Source: Chromatiaceae bacterium (GTDB lineage Bacteria; Pseudomonadota; Gammaproteobacteria; Chromatiales; Chromatiaceae). Taken from it: 64,000 bases of DNA. Position 1 is the stretch's first letter. Each line of letters opens with the position of its first letter. Below are positions 57,121 through 64,000 of the stretch, one piece after another. The stretch lies in the NCBI GenBank assembly GCA_027078745.1, contig JALWWO010000007.1:1-64000 (forward strand). Reading direction: 5' to 3'. A program made the position numbers and the translations under genes. The notes under the pieces were generated by a model. It was not told the DNA's origin, did no database searches, and was given only the letters and a program-made list of their open reading frames with translations.

Positions 57121-58512
57121 ATGGCACTTGATCAATCCGCTCGCTATTCCGATCTAAGCCTCAAAGAGGAAGACCTCATCGCAGGAGGCAAGCACATTCT
57201 GTGCGCCTATAAGATGAAGCCTAAGTCCGGGTATGGCTATTTGGAAGCGGCCGCCCACTTCGCCGCCGAGTCCTCCACCGGTACCAACGTGGAAGTCTCC
57301 ACCACGGACGATTTCACCAAGGGGGTGGATGCCCTGGTCTATCACATCGATGAGGCCAACGAGGATATGCGCATCGCCTATCCTCTGGAGCTGTTCGACC
57401 GCAATGTGACCGATGGGCGCATGATGATCGTCTCTTTCCTCACTCTGACCATCGGCAACAATCAGGGCATGGGCGATATCGAATACGCCAAGATGATCGA
57501 TTTCTACATGCCGCCCCGCGCCATTCAACTTTTCGATGGCCCGGCTAAGGATATCAGCGATCTCTGGCGCATTCTGGGCCGGCCCATCAAGGATGGGGGT
57601 TATATCGCCGGCACCATCATCAAGCCCAAGCTGGGCCTGCGCCCCGAGCCTTTCGCCGAGGCCGCCTATCAGTTCTGGCTCGGCGGCGACTTCATCAAGA
57701 ACGATGAACCCCAGGGCAATCAGGTGTTCGCGCCCATGAAGAAGGTCATGCCCCTGGTCTATGACGCCATGAAGCGCGCCATGGATGAGACCGGCCAGGC
57801 CAAGCTGTTCTCCGCCAACATCACCGCAGATGACCACTATGAGATGTGCGCGCGGGCGGATTTCATCCTGGAGACTTTCGGTCCCGATGCGGACAAAGTG
57901 GCCTTCCTGGTGGATGGCTATGTGGGCGGCCCCGGCATGGTCACCACCGCCCGCCGCCAATATCCTAACCAGTATCTCCACTATCACCGCGCAGGTCATG
58001 GTGCCGTCACCTCGCCCCAGTCCAAACGAGGTTATACAGCCCTCGTCCTGGCCAAGATGGCCCGCCTCCAGGGGGCATCGGGCATCCACGTCGGCACCAT
58101 GGGCTATGGCAAGATGGAGGGCGATAAGGACGACCGCATCATCGCCTACATGATCGAGCGGGACAGCGTGGATGGACCCGTCTATCATCAGGAATGGTAT
58201 GGCATGAAGCCCACCACCCCCATCATCTCCGGCGGCATGAACGCCTTGCGCCTGCCCGGTTTCTTCGAAAACCTGGGTCATGCCAATGTGATCAACACGG
58301 CTGGCGGCGGCTCCTACGGTCACATCGACAGCCCGGCGGCCGGTGCCATCTCCCTCAAGCAGGCCTATGAATGCTGGAAGGCGGGTGCGGATCCCATCGA
58401 GTGGGCCAAGGAGCACAAGGAATTCGCGCGCGCCTTCGAGTCCTTCCCCCACGACGCCGACGCCCTCTATCCGGGTTGGCGGGAGAAGCTCGGGGTTTCC
58501 GGCCACAAGTAA
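57121..58512 (+). CDS. cbbM: Ribulose bisphosphate carboxylase, form II
   Basis: CO2-fixing enzyme of the Calvin cycle, homomeric form II type. 463 residues, start [14 protein letters not shown]. The carbamylated lysine is Lys193 with metal ligands Asp195 and Glu196 in [14 protein letters not shown], shifted by two from Rhodospirillum rubrum Lys191. [11 protein letters not shown], the [18 protein letters not shown] segment and [15 protein letters not shown] are typical of form II. No small subunit gene follows, which fits. Form II has low CO2/O2 specificity, so it suits low-oxygen or high-CO2 habitats. The open frame upstream to 57040 is not used. Confidence 0.98.
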   Translation: MALDQSARYSDLSLKEEDLIAGGKHILCAYKMKPKSGYGYLEAAAHFAAESSTGTNVEVSTTDDFTKGVDALVYHIDEANEDMRIAYPLELFDRNVTDGRMMIVSFLTLTIGNNQGMGDIEYAKMIDFYMPPRAIQLFDGPAKDISDLWRILGRPIKDGGYIAGTIIKPKLGLRPEPFAEAAYQFWLGGDFIKNDEPQGNQVFAPMKKVMPLVYDAMKRAMDETGQAKLFSANITADDHYEMCARADFILETFGPDADKVAFLVDGYVGGPGMVTTARRQYPNQYLHYHRAGHGAVTSPQSKRGYTALVLAKMARLQGASGIHVGTMGYGKMEGDKDDRIIAYMIERDSVDGPVYHQEWYGMKPTTPIISGGMNALRLPGFFENLGHANVINTAGGGSYGHIDSPAAGAISLKQAYECWKAGADPIEWAKEHKEFARAFESFPHDADALYPGWREKLGVSGHK

Positions 58513-58537
58513 TCCCAATTCTGGGATACACCTTAGA

Positions 58538-58565
58538 AGCCCCTGCCCCGCAGGGGCTTTTTTTC
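58538..58565 (+). terminator. Intrinsic terminator after cbbM
   Basis: A perfect 9-bp GC-rich stem (AGCCCCTGC / GCAGGGGCT) with a 3-base loop is followed by a run of seven T. It lies between cbbM and cbbQ (start 58584), so it probably reduces rather than abolishes expression of the activase genes. Confidence 0.9.
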
Positions 58566-58583
58566 CATCTCTGGAGGCAGCCC

Positions 58584-59396
58584 ATGCGCTTGGACATCGC
58601 CCAATACAAGGTAAAAGCCGAACCCTATTATCAGCCTCAGGGCAACGAGATCGCCCTCTACGAAGCTGCCTATCAGCGGCGCTTGCCCGTGATGGTCAAA
58701 GGGCCTACCGGTTGCGGCAAGTCCCGCTTCATCGAATACATGGCCTGGCGGTTGGATCGCCCCCTCATCACCGTGGCTTGCAACGAGGACATGACTGCTT
58801 CCGATCTGGTGGGCCGCTATCTGTTGGATGCGAACGGCACCCGCTGGGTGGATGGTCCTCTCACCATCGCGGCCCGGATCGGGGCCATCTGCTACCTAGA
58901 CGAGGTAGTAGAGGCCCGTCAGGATACCACCGTAGTCATCCATCCCCTCACGGATCATCGCCGAACCTTGCCCTTGGATAAAAAGGGGGAGGTGGTGGAA
59001 GCCCATGAAGATTTCCAACTGGTGATTTCCTACAACCCGGGCTATCAGAGCCTCATGAAGGATCTGAAGCAGTCTACCAAGCAGCGCTTCACCGCCATGA
59101 CCTTCGACTATCCCCATCCCAAGCTGGAGGCGGAGATCCTGGCGAAGGAGACGGGCACGGAACTGGCCGTGGCGGAACAGCTTGTCAAAGTGGCGGGCAC
59201 CGCGCGCAATCTCAAGGGGCATGGCCTGGACGAGGGCATTTCCACCCGCTTGTTGGTCTATGCCGCCAGCCTCATTCAGGCGGGGATCGCGCCGCGGGAA
59301 GCGGGCCGCATGGCGCTGGTGGAGCCCATCACCGATGATGCAGACATCCGCGCCACCTTGCACCATGCCATCGATGCAGTGTTCGGCACGGAATAG
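58584..59396 (+). CDS. cbbQ: RuBisCO activase AAA+ subunit CbbQ
   Basis: MoxR-type AAA+ ATPase that, with CbbO, removes inhibitory sugar phosphates from RuBisCO. 270 residues from ATG 58584 with GGAGG upstream. Walker A is VKGPTGCGKSRF, Walker B is AICYLDEVVEAR, and the central-pore type segment is VISYNPGYQSLMKDLKQSTKQRF. The frame is open upstream to 58371 but the family N-terminus MRLDIAQYKVKAEPYYQPQG fixes the start. The pairing with form II cbbM implies the Q2O2 isoform. Confidence 0.96.
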   Translation: MRLDIAQYKVKAEPYYQPQGNEIALYEAAYQRRLPVMVKGPTGCGKSRFIEYMAWRLDRPLITVACNEDMTASDLVGRYLLDANGTRWVDGPLTIAARIGAICYLDEVVEARQDTTVVIHPLTDHRRTLPLDKKGEVVEAHEDFQLVISYNPGYQSLMKDLKQSTKQRFTAMTFDYPHPKLEAEILAKETGTELAVAEQLVKVAGTARNLKGHGLDEGISTRLLVYAASLIQAGIAPREAGRMALVEPITDDADIRATLHHAIDAVFGTE

Positions 59397-59409
59397 TTGA
59401 GATTTCGCC

Positions 59410-61668
59410 ATGACGAACCAGGATTCCGAACCGAGGGAGGCGGCGAGCTATCGTTCCGCCCTCAGTTGCAGTTTCCCCCAGCTCGATGCAGTCTTCGAGG
59501 ATTGCATGCGGGATGCTCTGAACCGCCTCGGGCCAAAAGGCATTCAGGATTATCTGGAAGGGGCTTCCCTCATCTGCATGATCGGGCGAGGGTTTGAGCC
59601 CGTGCTCGTCTATCTGGAAGAGATGCCCGAAGTGGCGGAACGCCTGGGGGAGCAGAGCCTATCTCAGGTTTCCCAAACGGTCTGGAAGCTCTCCCGCAGC
59701 CCCAACGGGAAGGCCATTCTGCCCTTCCTTCAGAGCATCGCCGAAGCCGCCCGGCGCTTGGGCAGCGCAGAACTCTTCGAACAGTATCTCAACCTAGTCC
59801 TGGACTTCATGGACCGCACCACCGGTTCCATTCACGGCTTTCACAGCACCATCCCCAGCCCGAGTCTGCCGAATCTTCTGGAGCAGATTCCCTATCTGCT
59901 CAACCAGCTCTCCCTACAGGGATTGCGCAACTGGATTCAATACGGACTGGAGAACTACAGCCATCATCCCGACCGGCAGCGGGACTATTTCAGCCTGCAA
60001 TCTGCGGATAGCCGGGCCATGCTCCAGCGGGAGCGCCACGGCACTTTGTTCATGGATCACGAGCGGCAGCTCGAACTCTATCTGCAGGCCCTGTGGCGGC
60101 AAAAACACCATCTGGTGCCCTATTCCCCGGGCTTCGATCCACTGCGCCAGCCCAAGCCCTATTTCGATGCCTTAGGGATACGGGTTCCTGATGTATATGA
60201 GGATCTCGGGGATATTCCAGGCATCGACCGCTATCGGGCACTCCTGGCCCACATGGCAGCCCATATGCGCTGGAGCGGGTTTCTCATCGCAGACAACTAC
60301 AGTCCTTTCCAACGGCTTGCCATCGAGACCTTTGAGGATTGCCGCGTAGATCGCTTGGCCATGCGGGAATATCCCGGCCTGCGCTCCCTGTTTCTGCGGC
60401 TTCATCCCCGTCCTCAGGAAGATGCCTGCGATCCGAAGCGGGAATCCTGCATCCGGCACCGCCTGGCGATGTTTTCCTATGCCATGCTCGATCCGAATCA
60501 CGGCTACACCAACCGAGATTTACTGGACTTCCTGGAACAGGCGAACGACCTGTTGGTCGATGGGGAGAGCAGCACTCAGGCTTTCGCCGGTCTGGCGGTC
60601 CTCTACATCGCCCGCACCCGCCGCCAAGCAGACCTCTCCGCTCGGGTCCATTTCCGGGATACAGAAGTCGAGTATCGGGATGACAACCGCCACCTCTGGC
60701 GCTATATCGAGGAAGGAGACGAGGAAGAGCACTTCGAGGAAGAACGGCGCTACGAGGCGGAAGAACTGGATGCCCTGCCCCCACGACACTATGCGGAGTG
60801 GAATTACAAGAACAAGACCTATCGGCCGGACTGGGTAAGCCTTTATGAGAATTTGCATCCTCAGGGCGATGCTCAAAAGATCGAGGCCCTGCTCCGCAAG
60901 CATGCCCTCTTGGCGAAGCAGCTCAAGCGGCTGTTAGATCAGCTCAAACCCCAAGAAGTGGTGCGAGAACGCTACCAGGAAGAGGGCAGCGAGCTGGATT
61001 TGGATGTGGCTATCCGGTCCTATATCGATTACCGAGGGGGGGCAACGCCCGATCCCCGCATCAACATGCGCTATCGGCGGGATGGTCGGGACATCGCGGT
61101 CATGCTCCTGCTGGATCTCTCCCAGTCCCTGAACGAGACCCCCGCCGGCTGCACCCAGACCATCCTAGAGCTCAGCCAAGAAGCGGTGGCCCTCCTGGGC
61201 TGGGCCATCGATCATTTGGGAGATGAGTTCGCCATCGCAGGCTTTTCCTCCAACACCCGCCACGAGGTGCGCTATCAACACATCAAGGGCTATAGCGAGG
61301 CTTGGGACGATCGAGTTAAGGGACGCTTAGCCGCCCTGCAGGCGGGTTGGTCCACCCGCATGGGGGCCGCGCTCCGCCATGCAGGCCATTATCTATCCAA
61401 GCGGAAGGCCGCCAAGAAGCTGTTGCTGGTGCTCACCGATGGGGAACCCTCAGATATCGATGTGGAAGATCCGCGCCTGCTCATCGAGGATAGCCATAAG
61501 GCGGTGCAGGAACTGGACCGGCAGGGCATCTATACCTATTGCATCAATCTGGATGCTCGGGCAGATGAGTATGTGCGGGACATCTTCGGCAATCGATTCA
61601 CGGTCATCGACCGAGTGGAACATCTGCCTGCCGCCCTGCCCCGCTTATTCATGGCCTTGACCAAGTAA
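59410..61668 (+). CDS. cbbO: RuBisCO activase adaptor CbbO (von Willebrand factor A domain)
   Basis: Substrate-binding adaptor of the CbbQO activase. 752 residues. A long helical N-terminal half is followed by an acidic linker (EEGDEEEHFEEERRYEAEEL) and a C-terminal vWA domain. Its MIDAS is Asp569-x-Ser571-x-Ser573 in LLLDLSQSLNE, with LTDGEPSDID later. It follows cbbQ by 13 bases. The final 24 bases overlap the convergent mtaB gene. Confidence 0.95.
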   Translation: MTNQDSEPREAASYRSALSCSFPQLDAVFEDCMRDALNRLGPKGIQDYLEGASLICMIGRGFEPVLVYLEEMPEVAERLGEQSLSQVSQTVWKLSRSPNGKAILPFLQSIAEAARRLGSAELFEQYLNLVLDFMDRTTGSIHGFHSTIPSPSLPNLLEQIPYLLNQLSLQGLRNWIQYGLENYSHHPDRQRDYFSLQSADSRAMLQRERHGTLFMDHERQLELYLQALWRQKHHLVPYSPGFDPLRQPKPYFDALGIRVPDVYEDLGDIPGIDRYRALLAHMAAHMRWSGFLIADNYSPFQRLAIETFEDCRVDRLAMREYPGLRSLFLRLHPRPQEDACDPKRESCIRHRLAMFSYAMLDPNHGYTNRDLLDFLEQANDLLVDGESSTQAFAGLAVLYIARTRRQADLSARVHFRDTEVEYRDDNRHLWRYIEEGDEEEHFEEERRYEAEELDALPPRHYAEWNYKNKTYRPDWVSLYENLHPQGDAQKIEALLRKHALLAKQLKRLLDQLKPQEVVRERYQEEGSELDLDVAIRSYIDYRGGATPDPRINMRYRRDGRDIAVMLLLDLSQSLNETPAGCTQTILELSQEAVALLGWAIDHLGDEFAIAGFSSNTRHEVRYQHIKGYSEAWDDRVKGRLAALQAGWSTRMGAALRHAGHYLSKRKAAKKLLLVLTDGEPSDIDVEDPRLLIEDSHKAVQELDRQGIYTYCINLDARADEYVRDIFGNRFTVIDRVEHLPAALPRLFMALTK

Positions 61669-62922
61669 ATCGGCATACAGATGGGTCCCTTCGGGATGCA
61701 GTTCCAAGGGCACTTCCAGAATGCGATTGCTCCAGTCCCCCGCCGGCAGCCGCAGGCGCACCGGCAAATAGTTGGCCGTATAGCCGAACCACTCCGCATG
61801 GTTGCCGGAGAAAGGGCCTTCAATGAGCACGGCGGATGTGCGGCCCAGTTGGGCTTGGAAGATCTGGCGGCGCATCCGGTCCACTAGTTCATGCATGGCG
61901 CGGCTGCGGGCGCGCTGGATCGCCGGCGGAACGGGATCGGGCAGGGTGGCGGCCTTGGTCCCGCGACGGGGGGAGTAGACGAAGGTATGCACCTGAGAGA
62001 AGCCGACGCGTTCCACCAGTTCTAAGGTCTGCTGCCAATCTGCTTCGGTCTCCCCGGGGAAGCCAGCGATGATGTCCGTGCTGAGGTTGAGATCGGGAAC
62101 GGCTTCTCGGGCCTGTTGGACCAGCTGGAGAAAATCCACCCGCCGATTGCGCCGAGCCATGCGGCGCAGGATTCGATCCGATCCGCTCTGCAGGGGCAGA
62201 TGGAGATGGGGCAAGCAGCGCGGGTTCTCGAACAGGGCCCAGAACCGATCTGCAATGCCCCAGGGTTCTAAAGAGCCCAAGCGCAATCGGGGCAAATCCG
62301 TATGCCGAAGCACGCCTTCGACGAGATCGGGCAGTGCCAAGCCGAAATCGTTGCCCCAGCCTCCTAGATGCACGCCGCTGAGCACGGCCTCTTGCACCCC
62401 TTCCGAGACCAGTCTGTTGATCTCCGCGATCACCGAATCCAGCGTCCGGCTGCGCTCCTCGCCCCGTGCCAGGGTTACGACGCAGAAAGTACAGCGGTGT
62501 CGGCAGCCGTCCTGCACCTTCACAAAGGCCCGATGCCGTCCCCGAGAGAACAGGGGATTGCTCCCGGGTGCTATCCAGGGCAGGCGGGGCAAGTCTAGGG
62601 CAGCGATGGCGATTTCCACCAAGCGTTCCTTATCCGGATTGGGCACCAAGAGATCGATGCCCGACGAATCGAGGGACTCCAAGGTGGCGAGGCAGCCGCT
62701 CACCACGAGCTTGGCTCTTGCGTTCTGCCGCTGGGCGCGCCGCAGGAGTTTGCGGGACTTGCGGACTGCTTCTTGGGTAACTGCGCAGGTATTGACCACG
62801 ATGAGATCTGCCCCTGCTGTCTCCCGCACGATCTCATAGCCCTGTTCCTGAAAAGCCCGCGCCCAGCTCGCTAACTCTGCCTCGTTCAATCGGCAGCCCA
62901 AGGCCGTCAGATGGACCCGCAT
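61645..62922 (-). CDS. mtaB: tRNA t6A37 C2-methylthiotransferase
   Basis: Radical SAM enzyme that converts t6A to ms2t6A at position 37 of tRNAs. 425 residues. The UPF0004 domain has LGCRLNEAE with the first Cys of the auxiliary cluster, NTCAVTQEAVRKSR and VVSGCLATLE. The radical SAM cluster is VQDGCRHRCTFCVVTLARG, and a C-terminal TRAM-like domain follows. LGCRLNEAE rather than MGCQMN, and GVHLGGWG, favour MtaB over MiaB. It is the last gene of the gyrB-led minus-strand run. Confidence 0.92.
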   Translation of the reverse strand: MRVHLTALGCRLNEAELASWARAFQEQGYEIVRETAGADLIVVNTCAVTQEAVRKSRKLLRRAQRQNARAKLVVSGCLATLESLDSSGIDLLVPNPDKERLVEIAIAALDLPRLPWIAPGSNPLFSRGRHRAFVKVQDGCRHRCTFCVVTLARGEERSRTLDSVIAEINRLVSEGVQEAVLSGVHLGGWGNDFGLALPDLVEGVLRHTDLPRLRLGSLEPWGIADRFWALFENPRCLPHLHLPLQSGSDRILRRMARRNRRVDFLQLVQQAREAVPDLNLSTDIIAGFPGETEADWQQTLELVERVGFSQVHTFVYSPRRGTKAATLPDPVPPAIQRARSRAMHELVDRMRRQIFQAQLGRTSAVLIEGPFSGNHAEWFGYTANYLPVRLRLPAGDWSNRILEVPLELHPEGTHLYADLLGQGHE

Positions 62923-62926
62923 GGCG

Positions 62927-63331
62927 CTATCGGGGCGGCTGCATGCCCGGGGGCGGAGGACCGGGGGAGTTTTGATGCAGGATCATGCGCCAGCCTTCCG
63001 GTCCCTTGCGGAAGATATGGGTGGCGAACAGGGGCGGTTGGGGGGGATGACCAGGCATGCATACCTGTTCCATCAGATAGTGAATGGCGAGGTCGCTGGT
63101 TTCCACCCAGCGGATGTGCTGCACCGTGATTTCCAAGGTGAGGTTCGCTTCCCGCAAGGGTTGCCAGGCCTCATGCACCTGTTCCCCCAAGCGCAGGGGT
63201 TGCATGGGCAGCAAGCAGGCGATGTCCGGAGAGGATTCCCAGACCTGGCGCAGCCCCGCCCAATCTCCCGCCTCGATGGCATCGTAGAAAGCATCCTCCA
63301 CCTCTTGTGGACTGGCATAGGTCGGGGACAT
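62927..63331 (-). CDS. SnoaL-like/DUF4440-type protein
   Basis: 134 residues from ATG 63331 (MSPTYASPQEVEDAF). The cone-shaped NTF2-like fold is suggested by EVEDAFYDAIEAGDWAGLRQVW at the start and WVETSDLAIHYLMEQV and TNIFRK-like ATHIFRKGPEGWRMILHQNSPGP at the end, as in the YybH/SnoaL_3 group. These proteins are often of unknown function. It lies 4 bases before the mtaB start in the same operon. Confidence 0.82.
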   Translation of the reverse strand: MSPTYASPQEVEDAFYDAIEAGDWAGLRQVWESSPDIACLLPMQPLRLGEQVHEAWQPLREANLTLEITVQHIRWVETSDLAIHYLMEQVCMPGHPPQPPLFATHIFRKGPEGWRMILHQNSPGPPPPGMQPPR

Positions 63332-63341
63332 GGGTTTGTTC

Positions 63342-63725
63342 CTATCTTCTGCGGGGCACTTGGATGCGAATGTAACTGGCTCGATCCTCCCGCCGCAGGG
63401 CATCGGCATCCGCATCGGGGGGCAGGGTAACCCGCCGCATCTGCTGGGCAGTGCGATAGCGCCGCACAAATCTCCATCCCTCAGGAAAACCCGACGCTTG
63501 CTGTTCCGCTTGGCGGTGATCTGTTCGAATGATGAGCCAGGGCGGTTTCACTTCCACTTGCACTTGCTCCGGTCTCAGATGGTGCAACCGGATATCTAGG
63601 ATATAGGTTTCTCCGGTCACATAGCGGGAGAGGGAGAAATGGGGGAAGGGCCGAAAACCACTGCTTGCCGTTGCCTCAATGGGTACCCATGAGGCCAAGA
63701 TGATCAAAAGGACTCTCAAACCCAT
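63342..63725 (-). CDS. Exported small heat-shock (alpha-crystallin-like) domain protein
   Basis: 127 residues. An N-terminal signal sequence (GLRVLLIILASWVPIEATAS) precedes a region that matches the Hsp20 core by eye: YILDIRLHHLRPEQVQVEVKP, WLIIRTDHRQ, FVRRYRTAQQMRRVTLPPDADADAL and YIRIQVPRR. The usual C-terminal IxI motif is missing. Most small heat-shock proteins are cytoplasmic; export would make this a periplasmic holdase. It lies 3 bases after the gyrB stop and 10 bases before the SnoaL-like gene, so transcription is probably shared with gyrB. Confidence 0.75.
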   Translation of the reverse strand: MGLRVLLIILASWVPIEATASSGFRPFPHFSLSRYVTGETYILDIRLHHLRPEQVQVEVKPPWLIIRTDHRQAEQQASGFPEGWRFVRRYRTAQQMRRVTLPPDADADALRREDRASYIRIQVPRRR

Positions 63726-63728
63726 GGT

Positions 63729-64000
63729 TTAGATGTCGAGGTTCTCCGCTTGCAAAGCGTGCTTTTCGATGAAGTCCCGCCGAGGTTCCACCTGATCTCC
63801 CATGAGGGTGGTGAAGATCTGATCCGCTGCGATGGCATCCTCGATGGTGACCTGCAACAGGCGGCGGCGCTTCGGGTTCATGGTGGTCTCCCAGAGTTGT
63901 TCCGGGTTCATCTCGCCTAACCCCTTGTAGCGCTGAATATGATAGAGTCGCTGGGACTCCCCTAACAACCAGTCCAAAGCTTCTCCAAAGCAGGCCACGG
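63729..64000 (-). CDS. gyrB: DNA gyrase subunit B, C-terminal end (5' part outside window)
   Basis: The last 90 residues of GyrB run in from the right edge. [22 protein letters not shown] is the conserved TOPRIM-tail segment, followed by [20 protein letters not shown] and the terminal AENLDI. Gyrase introduces negative supercoils. The frame is open to the window edge, so the gene is truncated by the window, not broken. Confidence 0.97.
   Translation of the reverse strand, partial: VACFGEALDWLLGESQRLYHIQRYKGLGEMNPEQLWETTMNPKRRRLLQVTIEDAIAADQIFTTLMGDQVEPRRDFIEKHALQAENLDI

Noticed and set aside
57154-58518. 454-codon open frame on the minus strand opposite cbbM
   Set aside because: It mirrors cbbM exactly in the complementary frame, a common shadow in G+C-rich genes; no family resemblance and no ribosome binding site.

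Overview
The window reads as a stretch of chromosome from a chemolithoautotrophic gammaproteobacterium. Evidence for autotrophy is a form II RuBisCO (cbbM) with its divergent LysR regulator (cbbR) and its activase pair (cbbQ, cbbO). The housekeeping genes (polA, mrcA, sucCD, prfC, mnmA-hflD, argS, purA, the yceD-rpmF-plsX-fabHDG-acpP-fabF block, dxs, gyrB) have gammaproteobacterial character and gene order. I cannot name the species from sequence alone. Coding density is very high, with many ATGA, GTGA and TGATG stop/start overlaps.

Layout. 1-2302 is the end of polA, whose proofreading site is degenerate. 2541-8478 is a cusCBA-type copper/silver RND efflux operon. It has a candidate sigma-54 promoter in front and is followed by a divergently transcribed histidine kinase and NtrC-family regulator whose start codons overlap. 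11167-21474 (all minus strand) is a tightly coupled five-gene accessory operon, visibly less G+C rich than its surroundings. In order of transcription it encodes a secreted GEVED-domain protein, a gingipain-like C25 cysteine peptidase, a 61-residue two-cysteine peptide with a RiPP-leader-like motif, a second large secreted protein, and an HprK-like kinase. The two secreted proteins share a C-terminal module that is almost identical at the DNA level. This operon is the best candidate for an undescribed system.

21913-25146 carries mrcA and a cytochrome b561. 25220-29949 (minus) carries a class I ribonucleotide reductase large subunit interrupted by a 378-residue intein whose +1 residue is Gly. 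It is translationally coupled to a small-subunit homologue that has lost most of its metal ligands and its radical tyrosine. 30293-37322 holds sucCD, prfC, a methyltransferase, a TlpA-type thioredoxin, mnmA and hflD, with a tRNA-Gly(CCC) abutting hflD tail to tail. 37449-40421 (minus) is an RRM protein-argS-SPOR protein operon. 40729-45190 is purA plus the sodium-pumping oxaloacetate decarboxylase oadGAB. 45232-52173 is the fatty-acid synthesis block ending in pabC. 52118-56032 (minus) is dxs, gloB and sbcD. 56079-61668 is the CO2-fixation locus. 61645-64000 (minus) is gyrB (3' end), an exported small-heat-shock-like protein, a SnoaL-like protein and mtaB.

No rRNA, CRISPR array, insertion sequence, prophage or integrase was seen. 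The intein is the only clear mobile element. Sequence-derived statements are separated from inference in each entry. No database search was possible.
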